NCBI RefSeq assembly: GCF_029392675.1 | Contig: NZ_CP113941.1 | Span: 298,001 to 362,000, forward strand | Length of the DNA: 64,000 nucleotides | Direction: 5' to 3' | Origin: Lactobacillus sp. ESL0684 | GTDB lineage: Bacteria > Bacillota > Bacilli > Lactobacillales > Lactobacillaceae | In this document: positions 25,525 to 35,629 of the stretch, in pieces | Position numbering within the stretch: position 1 is the stretch's first letter | How the letters are laid out: each line of letters opens with the position of its first letter | The notes under the pieces: model-generated | What the model saw: only the letters and a program-made list of their open reading frames with translations | Told to the model about the DNA's origin: nothing | Databases searched by the model: none | Made by a program: the position numbers and the translations under genes

Positions 25525-26877
25525 TTAATCTGCATGACGCCACTTAGCATCAGTTAAGATGCGGGCGGTTAAAAGCCCCATTGGCAATGCAATAATAATC
25601 ATTAGCGCATTCATAATCCAATAGGCACCAACGTTAATCTGGGTGACGCCAAAATCAAATGCTGCGCGATACATATATAGTCCAGGTACCATAATGACGA
25701 TAGCAGGAACTGTAATCGCAATTCGCGGAAAGCCGACTTTATCTCGAACAAAACTAGCAATTAATCCGGCAAGTAATGCTCCGATAAAGGCTGCTAGAGC
25801 AGCTGGTAAATGAGTTAAGTCGACTAAACTTAAGCGTAGTGTGTTGGCTAAAGCACCAATCAGCGCTGCTACGATTGCCATTGGTAATGAAGAATTAAAC
25901 ATAATTGAAAAACCAAACACTCCGCCAAAGCTGGCAAGTAATCGGAAACAAGTTAGTAGTAAAAAATTTAAATGTAGTTGCGGCATTGAACCAGGCGTTA
26001 GATTGAGGCTTAATGCTGCGCCCCAACCGACCATCGTAGCAATCATGATGATTAGAATTGCATAGGTTAAGCGTTCTAAACCTGAGCGCATATCTAGTTT
26101 AGATAGATCAAGTCCCGAAGTAATAAATGGAAATCCAGGAATCACATAGAGCATGGCACCGATGTAGCCGTAAACGTGATCATGATGCCAACCTAATAAT
26201 TTTTGTCCTATTAAAAAGCATAAAAAATAAACTCCGCAAGATATAGCAACTGCTACTGCGATTTTAGCAATTAGGGTAATCTTCTTTTTACCCATTAGTC
26301 CATGAACATAGTTGCCAATGAGTGCTCCAAGAAAACTGCAGCACATTTCTGGAAGACCGCCACCAAGCAAGAAAATGAAGCAGCAACAGGCGATTCCAGC
26401 ACACAAAGCAGTAGTGATAGTTGAATAGTTTAAGCTATGATGATTAATTTGATCTAGAGTTTGATGAATTTCACCGATCGTCCATTCTTTTTGTCCAGTT
26501 TCAAATTGGCGTACCAAGTTTTCCAATTGGTTAAGTTTATTCATGTTGACTGCAGTTGTTGGTAAAGATAGAGTTTGTGAATAAGATTTGTTGTTAACAT
26601 CAAAGCAAGTATAGTTAATTGAAACTAAGCCAATATCAGCTGAGCAGGTAATCTTAAGCGCTCGGGCGATAATATTCATCGAGTCTCTAACCCGCCATGC
26701 CCCAGTTCCACAGGATAGTAGCATCAAGCCAATTCTGCCAACTAACGAGCCTTTTTCAACTAAGGTAATATTTTTAAGTGGTGTGTCATCTGGACTTTTA
26801 AAAAACTCTTTCCATTGAATACGCATGTGGTGATGACTTGATAAATGACGTTGCTCAGTAGTCTGATTTTCTTGCAT
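25525..26877 (-). CDS. thrE: Threonine/serine exporter family protein (ThrE)
   Basis: 450 residues. An N-terminal cytoplasmic domain (about 1-150, with CGTGAWRVRDSMNIIARAL) precedes about ten membrane segments formed by the fused ThrE and ThrE_2 halves (DUF1212/DUF3815), typical of one-gene ThrE proteins. Likely exports threonine, serine or small peptides. Single gene, convergent with the MFS exporter. The AGAAAGG site is about 13 nt from the ATG. Confidence 0.85.
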   Translation of the reverse strand: MQENQTTEQRHLSSHHHMRIQWKEFFKSPDDTPLKNITLVEKGSLVGRIGLMLLSCGTGAWRVRDSMNIIARALKITCSADIGLVSINYTCFDVNNKSYSQTLSLPTTAVNMNKLNQLENLVRQFETGQKEWTIGEIHQTLDQINHHSLNYSTITTALCAGIACCCFIFLLGGGLPEMCCSFLGALIGNYVHGLMGKKKITLIAKIAVAVAISCGVYFLCFLIGQKLLGWHHDHVYGYIGAMLYVIPGFPFITSGLDLSKLDMRSGLERLTYAILIIMIATMVGWGAALSLNLTPGSMPQLHLNFLLLTCFRLLASFGGVFGFSIMFNSSLPMAIVAALIGALANTLRLSLVDLTHLPAALAAFIGALLAGLIASFVRDKVGFPRIAITVPAIVIMVPGLYMYRAAFDFGVTQINVGAYWIMNALMIIIALPMGLLTARILTDAKWRHAD

Positions 26878-27009
26878 AAAAAACTATCAACCTTTCTAAT
26901 TATAATTGGTTCCTATTCTAGCACATGACAGATATCTGCTCTGATTTAGTAATAATTGCAATAATTACTAAAATGTGGTAAAATCGACCCTTAAAGGAGT
27001 TGTTATTTA

Positions 27010-27264
27010 GTGCCAACATCAATTATTACCATTAAGCAGGAGTTGGATTCACATTTAGGTGATCCTATAACAGTTGTTGCAAGAGCTGGTCGTAAGAAGA
27101 TCACAAAACGCCGCGGTGTTTTGAGAGAGACCTTTCCAGCAGTTTTTGTAGTTGATTTAGATCAAGATCAGAATAATTTTGAACATGTATCTTACAGTTA
27201 CACTGATTTGTTAACCAAAAATATTTCTTTGAAATTTGATGACGGAGCTAAGGCAACCGAATAA
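27010..27264 (+). CDS. veg: Veg family protein
   Basis: 84 residues, starting with GTG after AAAGGAG. The family signature (IKQELDSHLGDPITVVARAGRKKITKRRGVL) is clear. Veg is a small conserved Firmicute protein linked to biofilm control in Bacillus, and it commonly lies just upstream of purR, as here. Confidence 0.92.
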   Translation: MPTSIITIKQELDSHLGDPITVVARAGRKKITKRRGVLRETFPAVFVVDLDQDQNNFEHVSYSYTDLLTKNISLKFDDGAKATE

Positions 27265-27294
27265 AATTAGGCAATAGAACTTTTGGCATTGACA

Positions 27295-27321
27295 TTTTGT
27301 AAAAATGTTGGTGTCTTTTTT
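27295..27321 (+). terminator. Terminator after veg
   Basis: GGCATTGACATTTT/AAAATGTTGGTGTC (with G-U pairs) followed by T6. Confidence 0.65.
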
Positions 27322-27378
27322 GTTGGCTTAAGGTATAGTATTAAAAGACTAAAAGACAAACATTAGAAAGGAGAAATT

Positions 27379-28209
27379 ATGAAACGTTCAGAGAGGTTAG
27401 TAGATATGACTAAATATTTGATGGAACGACCACATAAATTAATTCCACTACCGTTTTTTGTAAAGCGTTATGGTGCAGCTAAATCATCGATTTCTGAGGA
27501 TTTAGCAATCTTAAAGCACACTTTAGCTAGCAACCAGGACGGAATTTTAGAAACTTTAGCAGGAGCTGCAGGAGGGGTACGGTATATTCCGTTTTGGGGT
27601 AAAAGCCATGCTCAAGAATATCTTCGAGAATTGGTTGAGCTGATCGAAGACCCCCAACGAATCTTGGCGGGAGGATTTGTTTACCTATCTGATATTTTGT
27701 GCAATCCCAGATATTTGGATAAAATCGGTAAGTTAATTTCGACGCGCTATGCTTACTCCAATATTGATGTGGTAATGACAATAGAAACTAAAGGGATCCC
27801 TTTGGCTCAAGTAGTTGCGCAGTATTTAAACGTTCCTTTCATCATTGCTCGCAAACATTCTAAGGTAACAGAAGGTGCCTCGGTTTCCGTGAACTATATT
27901 TCATCCTCTCTAGATCGGGTTTCCAAGATGGAATTGCCAACAAGGGTCTTGGAAGAAAACTCCAATGTCTTGCTAGTCGACGATTTTATGATGGCCGGCG
28001 GTACTTTGACAGGGATGCAGCAATTAGTCAAAGAATTTAATAGTACTATTGCGGGTGTTTGCGTTTTGTGTGAAGCAGATTTTGATGATGTGAAGTTAAT
28101 TGAAGGGCATCTTTCTTTAGTCAAAATCGAAAAGGTTGATAGTGAAAAAGGCAATATCGTAGCCCAACCTGGCAACATTGTGGATCATACCGATTTTAAC
28201 CGCTTTTAG
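27379..28209 (+). CDS. purR: Purine operon repressor PurR
   Basis: 276 residues: N-terminal winged helix (RSERLVDMTKYLMERP...KSSISEDLAILK) and a phosphoribosyltransferase-like effector domain with the PRPP loop LLVDDFMMAGGTLTG (about 197-211). Gram-positive PurR senses PRPP and represses purine genes. Followed at once by glmU, the classical order in Lactobacillales. Confidence 0.95.
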   Translation: MKRSERLVDMTKYLMERPHKLIPLPFFVKRYGAAKSSISEDLAILKHTLASNQDGILETLAGAAGGVRYIPFWGKSHAQEYLRELVELIEDPQRILAGGFVYLSDILCNPRYLDKIGKLISTRYAYSNIDVVMTIETKGIPLAQVVAQYLNVPFIIARKHSKVTEGASVSVNYISSSLDRVSKMELPTRVLEENSNVLLVDDFMMAGGTLTGMQQLVKEFNSTIAGVCVLCEADFDDVKLIEGHLSLVKIEKVDSEKGNIVAQPGNIVDHTDFNRF

Positions 28210-28267
28210 TATTAAATGATATACTAGAATCTAGTTGCAATTTAAGAATATAAAGAGGTTAAAATTA

Positions 28268-29653
28268 ATGAAAAAGTTTGTAGTTGTCCTTGCCGCTGGC
28301 AAGGGTACCCGAATGAAGTCGAAGCTGTATAAGGTCTTGCATCCAGTCTGTGGTAAACCGATGGTTGAACATGTAGTTGATGCAGCGCAGGCAATTGCTC
28401 CTGATCAAGTTGTGACCGTTGTTGGTAATGGTGCTGACGATGTCAAGCGGGTTTTACAGGGAAAGTCTAAGTTTGTTCTGCAAGAAAAGCAGTTAGGCAC
28501 TGGTGATGCAGTGTTAACCACACAAAGCGAATTAGCAGATAAAACTGGTGCAACGTTAGTAATTACTGGAGATACTCCATTATTTACTAGTCAAACACTA
28601 CAAAAGTTGTTCGATTATCATCAAAAAAAGGGTAATGCCGCTACGGTTTTGACAGCTCAAGCGCCTGATCCATATGGATATGGTCGAATTATTCGCGATG
28701 AGCAAGATAATGTTTTACGAATTGTTGAGCAAAAAGATGGTAATTCTGATGAACTAAAAGTTAAAGAAATCAATACTGGTGTTTTCTGCTTTGATAATGA
28801 GCAGTTATTTGCTGCGCTAAAAAAGGTAAATAACGATAATGCTCAGGGCGAGTATTATTTGACTGATGTATTAGAAATTTTGCGTAATGAAGGTCAGCGA
28901 GTTGGTGCTTATAAAATGCATGATTTTAGTGAAAGTCTTGGTGTTAATGATCGTAAGGCACTGGCTCAAGCTACTAAAATCATGCAAAAAAGAATTAACG
29001 AAGAGCATATGCAGAATGGTGTTTCTTTTGTTGATCCAGATACGGCTTATATCGATGCCAGTGTCAAGATTGCTTGCGATACGACGATTGAGGCCAATGT
29101 TGTTATCAAAGGCACTACTGAAATTGGTAGCAATTGCTTGATTACTTCGGGTTCACGGATTACCAATTCAAAGATTGGTGATGCTGTAACTATCACGTCA
29201 TCAACTTTGGAAGAAGCTGAAATGGCTGATCACACGGATATCGGTCCTAATTCGCACTTGCGTCCCCAAGCGATTATTTGTAGCGGTGCTCACATTGGTA
29301 ACTTTGTAGAAATCAAAAATGCGACTATCGGTACTAACTCTAAGGTTGGTCATTTAACGTATATTGGTGATGCAACACTTGGTAGCGGAGTAAATGTTGG
29401 CTGTGGTACAATTTTTGCTAATTTTGATGGCGTTAAAAAGGATCATACCAATGTTGGTGATTGTGCCTTTATTGGTTCTGGCGCGACGCTGGTTGCTCCA
29501 GTTAATGTAGCTGATCATGCTTTTGTGGCCGCAGATTCAACAATTACTAAGGATGTTGGTCGCCATGAACTGGCAATTGCCCGCGGCAGACAAGTTAACA
29601 AGCCAGATTATTGGCAAAAACTAGCTTTATCTAAAAGTACAGATTGGCAATAA
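28268..29653 (+). CDS. glmU: Bifunctional UDP-GlcNAc pyrophosphorylase / GlcN-1-P acetyltransferase
   Basis: 461 residues. The N-terminal nucleotidyltransferase has [19 protein letters not shown] (9-27) and the C-terminal left-handed beta-helix carries hexapeptide repeats and the acetyltransferase site. Makes UDP-GlcNAc for peptidoglycan and teichoic acids. The ATG at 28268 (AAGAGGTTAA site) is preferred over an upstream in-frame start. Downstream of purR. Confidence 0.97.
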   Translation: MKKFVVVLAAGKGTRMKSKLYKVLHPVCGKPMVEHVVDAAQAIAPDQVVTVVGNGADDVKRVLQGKSKFVLQEKQLGTGDAVLTTQSELADKTGATLVITGDTPLFTSQTLQKLFDYHQKKGNAATVLTAQAPDPYGYGRIIRDEQDNVLRIVEQKDGNSDELKVKEINTGVFCFDNEQLFAALKKVNNDNAQGEYYLTDVLEILRNEGQRVGAYKMHDFSESLGVNDRKALAQATKIMQKRINEEHMQNGVSFVDPDTAYIDASVKIACDTTIEANVVIKGTTEIGSNCLITSGSRITNSKIGDAVTITSSTLEEAEMADHTDIGPNSHLRPQAIICSGAHIGNFVEIKNATIGTNSKVGHLTYIGDATLGSGVNVGCGTIFANFDGVKKDHTNVGDCAFIGSGATLVAPVNVADHAFVAADSTITKDVGRHELAIARGRQVNKPDYWQKLALSKSTDWQ

Positions 29654-29716
29654 CGAATTACCTTTTTTACAAAAAGGTAATTGTGTTAAGAATCATTAAC
29701 GACTTGGTAACAATGG

Positions 29717-29744
29717 TTTACACAGCAAGTATTTAAGTTACAAT
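29717..29744 (+). promoter_or_regulatory. Promoter of the SLAP protein gene
   Basis: TTTACA (29717-29722), 16 bp, TACAAT (29739-29744). Confidence 0.55.
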
Positions 29745-29787
29745 ATTGGATAAATAATTGATTAAAATTGATGTGAGGTAGAAATAT

Positions 29788-31338
29788 ATGAAATTAAGTC
29801 ATAAATTGCTAATGGTTTCGGCTGCAACGCTAATGGGTGTAAGTCCTGTAGTACCTGCGGTTCAAGCGACAACCGTACAGGCTGCTAAGAAGACTTCAAC
29901 TAAGAAACCTGCTTCCAAGAAGGGCACAATCAAATTAAGCCATAATGCTTATGTTTATGACAAAAACGGTAAGCGCTTAAAGGAATATATGGGTAGCTCG
30001 AAGTATACCACTATTGCTAAAGGTGTGACGCTCAATTATAACGGCAAGAAAAAAATCGCTGGTAAGCAGTATTATTCTTTAGGCAATAATGCTTATGTTA
30101 AGGCGACTAACGTTGGCTATGTCGATGGCAAGAAAGTAAAAAAAGCTAAGACTACCACTGCTACTTTAAAAAAGAATGCTTACATCTATGATGCTAATGG
30201 CAAGACCGATAAGCAGAAGCTTAAAAAAGGTACTAAAGTTAGTGTTGACCAATTAATTTATATTGGCAAAAAATTGTATTACAGAATAAGTGGTCAGACC
30301 GATCAGTTTATCAAGTCAGCTAATGTAGCCAGCACAACGGGCCCGGACCTAAAGCCAGTTAATAACAAGCCTAAACCTGCTAATAAGCCAAGTGACGATC
30401 AAAAGGAATCAACTGTCATTACCTTGAATCATAATGCCTATATTTATGATGGCGAGGGTAATACTGAACATGACTCAATCAAAAAAGGTAAACAAGTTAC
30501 AGTTGATAAATTACAATACATTGGCAAGAAACTATACTTCCACATTAACGACAGTAATTATCCTGGTGACGATCAATGGGTTAAGAAGAGTAATGTTGGT
30601 GTAATTACTGGTAAACAGCTTGAACCCGCTAATGATAAGCCAGGTGTCGACCATTCGCAAACTATCATTACTTTGGGTAAAGATGCCAGTGTTTATAACA
30701 ATTTGGGAGTTGTGCAACCAACCCAAACTTTTGCCAAAGGTCATACTGCACGCGTAACTGAATTGCGGTACATCTGGGTTTCAGCAGATAATAAGGCAGA
30801 ATTATTCTATAAACTGCAAAGTGATAAAAATGGTGGTTATATTAAAGATGACGATGTCAGCGAAATTAGTGGACCAAAATTAAGTCCAGTAAATACGCCG
30901 CAAGATGCTAAAAATGATATTACGGTTGCCATGCCATCAGACAAGACTGCCTTGCAACAAGCTCTCAACCAAGCTGCAACTGTTAAAGGCAGTGACGCGT
31001 ATAAATTATCAGCTAAGACCTTGCGTGATAATTATGATTCGGCTATTACTAGTGGTAATCAGATTAACACAGGTAGCTCAACTATTGGGCAAGTTAATGA
31101 TGCTCTTAAGAAAATTAATACTGCTCAAGCAGCACTTAATGGTAAGAAGATAGTGGTTGCGGACTTGAACAATCTGACGATTGCTGAAGCTGACCAAATT
31201 GCTAGTCTTGCTGCAACTGCTAACGATGTTGATGTTAATGCTATTCAATTTAGTGATAACAATTCGACTCTCACAATTACTGGTTCAAATAGTTTTGCTC
31301 AAAAATTAAATATTGCTGATTACGCTACAACTAAGTAG
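29788..31338 (+). CDS. Secreted SLAP-domain cell-surface protein
   Basis: 516 residues. Signal peptide 1 to about 32 (ending TVQAA). Four SLAP-type repeats (about 47-112, 127-180, 208-275, 290-360), each with an N[AD].VY...G pattern, should anchor the protein to the wall in place of or beside an S-layer. The C-terminal third (about 375-455) resembles a FIVAR helical module, followed by a short tail. No enzymatic motif. It is monocistronic, placed between glmU and mupG. Confidence 0.85.
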   Translation: MKLSHKLLMVSAATLMGVSPVVPAVQATTVQAAKKTSTKKPASKKGTIKLSHNAYVYDKNGKRLKEYMGSSKYTTIAKGVTLNYNGKKKIAGKQYYSLGNNAYVKATNVGYVDGKKVKKAKTTTATLKKNAYIYDANGKTDKQKLKKGTKVSVDQLIYIGKKLYYRISGQTDQFIKSANVASTTGPDLKPVNNKPKPANKPSDDQKESTVITLNHNAYIYDGEGNTEHDSIKKGKQVTVDKLQYIGKKLYFHINDSNYPGDDQWVKKSNVGVITGKQLEPANDKPGVDHSQTIITLGKDASVYNNLGVVQPTQTFAKGHTARVTELRYIWVSADNKAELFYKLQSDKNGGYIKDDDVSEISGPKLSPVNTPQDAKNDITVAMPSDKTALQQALNQAATVKGSDAYKLSAKTLRDNYDSAITSGNQINTGSSTIGQVNDALKKINTAQAALNGKKIVVADLNNLTIAEADQIASLAATANDVDVNAIQFSDNNSTLTITGSNSFAQKLNIADYATTK

Positions 31339-31358
31339 AGATATTAGCTAATAAAATT

Positions 31359-31393
31359 AAGCGACTTGGAGAAATTCTAGGGTCGCTTTTTTT
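31359..31393 (+). terminator. Terminator after the SLAP gene
   Basis: AAGCGAC...GTCGC hairpin followed by T7. Confidence 0.8.
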
Positions 31394-31461
31394 AATTGTA
31401 TAAAATGTGGTAACATTAACTAATTATAAACCGCTATTATTTACAAGGTAAAGGGGATAAA

Positions 31462-32514
31462 ATGCTAGGTTTTTCAATGTATCTGGGACGTGATTTAACG
31501 GCTCAAGATTATAATTACTTATTGGCGATGCATAATGCTGGCTTTGCGACTGTTTTTACATCGCTGCAAATACCAGAAGATGATGCAGGCGTCGTTTTGA
31601 CTCGTTTGGGTGAATTGACTAAATGGTGCAAAAATTTGGATATCGATATCGTTGCCGATGTGTCACAGGAGGGTTTGGCACGAATGGGGCTTAGCCTTGA
31701 AAACTTTGAGCAAATTCAGCAATTGAATTTGACTGGATTACGAATCGATGATGGAGTTGATGCCAGCCTAATTGCTAAGCTGTCTAGATCAATGCCTATC
31801 GCCCTTAATGCCAGCACTATCACATCTAGCGAGATTACTGCGTTGCGTGAACATGGAGCAGATTTTGATCATTTGCAAGCTTGGCACAATTATTATCCAC
31901 GCCCTGAAAGTGGTCTTGATGCTAATTGGTTTAAGCAAAAAAACGCTTGGCTGCATAAGCAAAACTTGCAAACTATGGGCTTTATCGGTGGAGATAGCAC
32001 TAAACGTGGTCCAATCTATGCTGGACTACCAACGCTTGAAAAGCAACGTGGTGAAAATCCGCTAGCGGCAATGCTTGAATTGCAACAATTAAATTGTGAC
32101 CACGTTTTTGTTGGGGATGCAGCCTTGTCGTCAGAAGCAATTGCCAGTTTTACTGATTATCTGAAGAATGATACCTTAACTTTGCATCTAGCAAAAGAGT
32201 TGCCTGAACTAAGTAGTCAAGTTTGGCATAATCGTCCAGATGTAGCGCGTGATGTGGTACGCTTGGTTGAAGGTAGAAAGCGGCAGTCCTTTGATGTCAC
32301 GCCGCAATCGGAATCGCTGCCTCGTCCAATAGGAACGATTACTTGTGATAATAGTCGCTATTTACGCTATCAAGGTGAGTTACAAATTACTAAGAAGGAT
32401 TTACCAGCTGATGAGCGTGTTAATGTACTTGGTAGAGTGGTAACTGCAGATTTGCCAATTTTGGCGCAGATTGATGCGGGCCGTAGGTTAACCTTTAAGG
32501 TTGCTAAAAACTAA
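31462..32514 (+). CDS. mupG: 6-phospho-N-acetylmuramidase (DUF871, MupG)
   Basis: 350 residues: N-terminal TIM-barrel (LGFSMYLG start, then AGFATVFTSLQIPED) and a small C-terminal barrel-like domain (about 235-350). MupG cleaves MurNAc-6P-GlcNAc disaccharides taken up from cell-wall turnover. Linkage to murR, murP and murQ supports this over a general DUF871 call. AAGGGGAT site before the ATG. Confidence 0.9.
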   Translation: MLGFSMYLGRDLTAQDYNYLLAMHNAGFATVFTSLQIPEDDAGVVLTRLGELTKWCKNLDIDIVADVSQEGLARMGLSLENFEQIQQLNLTGLRIDDGVDASLIAKLSRSMPIALNASTITSSEITALREHGADFDHLQAWHNYYPRPESGLDANWFKQKNAWLHKQNLQTMGFIGGDSTKRGPIYAGLPTLEKQRGENPLAAMLELQQLNCDHVFVGDAALSSEAIASFTDYLKNDTLTLHLAKELPELSSQVWHNRPDVARDVVRLVEGRKRQSFDVTPQSESLPRPIGTITCDNSRYLRYQGELQITKKDLPADERVNVLGRVVTADLPILAQIDAGRRLTFKVAKN

Positions 32515-32554
32515 ATAAAGTAGCGATTGTGTTTTAAAGTGCGTATTTAACGAG

Positions 32555-32618
32555 CTTTTGAAAAAAGAAGTTTTTTTTTATCATTGATGTTGAAATACTT
32601 TTTCAAAAGGGATATAAT
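32555..32618 (+). promoter_or_regulatory. murR promoter with long-spaced inverted repeat
   Basis: TTGAAA (32590-32595), 17 bp, TATAAT (32613-32618). CTTTTGAAAAA (32555-32565) and TTTTTCAAAAG (32599-32609) form a perfect 11-bp inverted repeat, one arm upstream of the -35 and the other inside the spacer: a likely RpiR-type (MurR) autoregulatory operator. Confidence 0.7.
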
Positions 32619-32654
32619 GAAAACGAATTCAAATTATAACTAGTAGGTGAAAAG

Positions 32655-33524
32655 ATGAATTTTGAGAATCGAGTTGAAGCAACTCGGAGAAATCTGACAA
32701 CTTCTGAAGAGAAGATTGCCGATTATATTTTAGGGCACCCTGAAACAGCAGTTAAGATGAGTATTAGTGAATTGGCGCAGGCTTCTAAGACAAGTGCGGC
32801 AACAGTTTCAAGACTAGTTAAGAGTCTGCAAATAGATTCTTATACTGCAATGAAAGTGATGATTTCGGTTGACCTAGCTAATCAGACTGATGCTGATGCT
32901 GATGAAAAACTTGATGTCACTGCTGATGAGTCCTTTACTTCGATTTGTAATAAGTTGATTAGTAATGAAATTGAAAATATTAATCAAACTAAAAACTTAC
33001 TTCAAGAAGATATATGTAATGCGGTGGTTGATCGTTTACTAAAGACCAAGACAATTTATGTTTTTGGTGTTGGCGCGTCAGCTCTTTCTGCTAAGAATAT
33101 TTATCAGAAGTGGACCAGAATTGGTTACAACGTTGTTTGGGAAGAGGACATCAATGTTTTGCTAGCACAGCTTAGCAGTGCCAAGGCAACCGATACTTTG
33201 TGGCTCATTTCTAATTCTGGAGAAACACCGGAATGCTTATACCTAGCTAGTTATGCTCAAGAGCAACATATCTTTACAATTACGTTGACAATGTTTGGTT
33301 CCAATAGCCTGTTTAAGCTAGCGGATTTAGCATTGACTACCTCTAAGCCAATTGAGCCAGATGTGCGTGTGGGAGCAACGAATTCTTTGACGGGTCAGTT
33401 TTATTTAATTGATGTTATTTTTTATCTTTATTTTAGCCGTAATTATAAGAAAAGTCTCAAGGCTATTACTGCTTCACGGCAGGTAGTCCAAGACTATCGG
33501 AAGAGTTTTAAATTTAAAAAATAA
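32655..33524 (+). CDS. murR: RpiR-family regulator (MurR-like)
   Basis: 289 residues: N-terminal RpiR HTH (ISELAQASKTSAATVSRLVKSL, about 38-59) and a C-terminal SIS sugar-phosphate domain (about 125-260, FGVGASALSAKNIYQKW, SNSGETPE). The expected effector is MurNAc-6-phosphate. It lies between mupG and murP/murQ and its promoter has a good operator candidate. Confidence 0.88.
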   Translation: MNFENRVEATRRNLTTSEEKIADYILGHPETAVKMSISELAQASKTSAATVSRLVKSLQIDSYTAMKVMISVDLANQTDADADEKLDVTADESFTSICNKLISNEIENINQTKNLLQEDICNAVVDRLLKTKTIYVFGVGASALSAKNIYQKWTRIGYNVVWEEDINVLLAQLSSAKATDTLWLISNSGETPECLYLASYAQEQHIFTITLTMFGSNSLFKLADLALTTSKPIEPDVRVGATNSLTGQFYLIDVIFYLYFSRNYKKSLKAITASRQVVQDYRKSFKFKK

Positions 33525-33570
33525 TCTATTATTGGTATATTTAGTCTGCTATTGCTATAACAAGCTAGAT

Positions 33571-33599
33571 TTGCAAAGCTGTATAATTGGTATTATAAT
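33571..33599 (+). promoter_or_regulatory. Promoter of murP-murQ
   Basis: TTGCAA (33571-33576), 17 bp, TATAAT (33594-33599); AGGAGG follows before the murP ATG. Confidence 0.6.
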
Positions 33600-33630
33600 G
33601 TTTTTGATTTTAATGTAGGAGGTTACGAGA

Positions 33631-35622
33631 ATGAGTGCTGATAAATATAGTACGATGGGCGAAGAAATTTACGCTCAAATTGGCGGCGTTGCCAATGTTA
33701 AGTCCTTGTATCATTGTATGACCCGAATTCGAATTGCGATTCGCGATAATGATCAAGTTAATCTTGCTGGACTCAAGCAGATTGACGGTGTACTTGGAGT
33801 GGTCGAAGGCGATACTCTAGAGATTGTGCTTGGGCCAGGGGTTAATACTAAGGTTGCGGCCAGTATGGTAGCAAAGGCTGGCGTAAAGGAAAATGATCCT
33901 TTCCCAGAACAGGCTAACTCATATGCTGCTGATAAAAATGCAGTTACGCAAAAAGCTGATGAGGTTCATGCTGCGCACAAGGCAAGTCTGAAGAAGACTT
34001 GGTGGCGGACGGCTTTACAACACATTTCGGCTGTTTTTGTACCGTTAATTCCAGCTTTTGTTGGTGCCGGACTTATTTCTGGTGTGGCAGGTATCTTGAA
34101 AAACATGCTAACTGCTAAAATGTTGCCAGCAAGTTGGACATTAGGCATAACTGTTCTTAGTGTAATTGCTAGTGGATTATTTAGCTATCTTAATATCTTT
34201 GTTGGGATCAATGCTGCCAAAGAATTTGGTGCAACTCCCGGACTTGGTGGGATTATTGGTGGAATTGTCTTCTTACCAGGTGTAGTAGCACCAATCACTA
34301 TTCCCAACATTTTCAATGGTCAGCCGCTAGCAGCTGGTCAAGGAGGAATTATTGGGGTATTACTCTCAGTTTGGCTGTTGTCTTATGTGGAGAAGTTTTT
34401 CCATAAACATATCGCTGATTCGATAGATATTATCTTTACACCGTTTTTGACTTTGTTAATTATGGGATTGTTCACTATTTTCATTGTGATGCCAATTGCC
34501 GGTTGGGTATCTAATTCACTAGTTGGTGGTATTAATTGGGTTCTGCAAGTTGGTGGTCCAGTTTCAGGTTTTGTTTTAGGTGTAGCTTTCTTACCAATGG
34601 TAATGTTTGGTTTACATCAAATCTTGACGCCAATTCACTTACAAATGATTCAAAAAATGGGTTATACACCTTTGTTACCAATGTTAGCAATGGCTGGTGC
34701 TGGTCAAGTCGGTACAGCTATAGCTCTTTGGATTAAGTGTCGCAAAAATAAGGAATTGACCAAGTTAATCAAAGGTGCTTTACCCGTTGGTATCTTAGGT
34801 GTCGGTGAGCCATTAATTTACGGTGTTTCATTGCCACTAGGTCGGCCGTTTATTACTGCTTGTATCGGTGGTGGTATCGGTGGTGCCGTAATTGGTGCAT
34901 TCGGTAACGTAGGGTCGATTGCGATTGGTACTTCTGGTTTAGCCTTAATCCCATTAATCGCTGATCATAAATGGTTACAATATTGTATTGGACTATTAGC
35001 TGCTTATATTGGTGGTTTTATCGTAACTTATCTTTGGGGTGTTCCTAAGTCAGCTATGGTTGCTAAGAATGAAGATGGTTCACTGGTTGAAGATGCCAAG
35101 CCTGAATCTGTAGTAGCACCAACAGCTGTGCCTGAACCTTCTACTGCTACAACTAAGAGCGTAGCAGTTAATCTAGTTAGTCCAGTTAGTGGTCAATTAG
35201 AAGATTTAAGTTCAGTTAATGATGACGTTTTTGCACAAAAAATGGTTGGTGATGGCTTTGCAGTAGTACCCGATTCAGGTACAATTGTTGCTCCAGTTGC
35301 CGGTACAATTGTAGCGGTTATGGAAACTAAGCATGCGATTACTATGAAGTCGGAACAAGGTAATTTGGAAATGTTGTTGCATTTTGGAATTGATACAGTA
35401 GATTTGAAGGGTGCACCATTTGATATTAAAGTTAAGGCTGGACAAACAGTTGAACGTGGCCAAGAATTAGCGCAAATGGATCTGCAGGCTGTTAAAGCAG
35501 CTGGTAAAGACACAGTAATTATGACCATGGTAACTAATATGGATCAGGTTAAGCAGATGTCACCAATAACACCAGCAGCAGTTAAATCCGACCAAAATAT
35601 TATGACAGTAACAACTAAGTAG
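33631..35622 (+). CDS. murP: PTS EIIBCA, MurNAc-type (MurP-like)
   Basis: 663 residues: EIIB with active Cys in LYHCMTRIRI (about 30), EIIC with about ten TM segments (110-475) and a C-terminal glucose-type EIIA with active His in LLHFGIDTVDLKG (about 588). Unlike E. coli MurP it has its own EIIA. Context (mupG, murR, murQ) indicates MurNAc or MurNAc-GlcNAc; presence of MupG favours the disaccharide. Confidence 0.88.
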   Translation: MSADKYSTMGEEIYAQIGGVANVKSLYHCMTRIRIAIRDNDQVNLAGLKQIDGVLGVVEGDTLEIVLGPGVNTKVAASMVAKAGVKENDPFPEQANSYAADKNAVTQKADEVHAAHKASLKKTWWRTALQHISAVFVPLIPAFVGAGLISGVAGILKNMLTAKMLPASWTLGITVLSVIASGLFSYLNIFVGINAAKEFGATPGLGGIIGGIVFLPGVVAPITIPNIFNGQPLAAGQGGIIGVLLSVWLLSYVEKFFHKHIADSIDIIFTPFLTLLIMGLFTIFIVMPIAGWVSNSLVGGINWVLQVGGPVSGFVLGVAFLPMVMFGLHQILTPIHLQMIQKMGYTPLLPMLAMAGAGQVGTAIALWIKCRKNKELTKLIKGALPVGILGVGEPLIYGVSLPLGRPFITACIGGGIGGAVIGAFGNVGSIAIGTSGLALIPLIADHKWLQYCIGLLAAYIGGFIVTYLWGVPKSAMVAKNEDGSLVEDAKPESVVAPTAVPEPSTATTKSVAVNLVSPVSGQLEDLSSVNDDVFAQKMVGDGFAVVPDSGTIVAPVAGTIVAVMETKHAITMKSEQGNLEMLLHFGIDTVDLKGAPFDIKVKAGQTVERGQELAQMDLQAVKAAGKDTVIMTMVTNMDQVKQMSPITPAAVKSDQNIMTVTTK

Positions 35623-35629
35623 GGAATTT

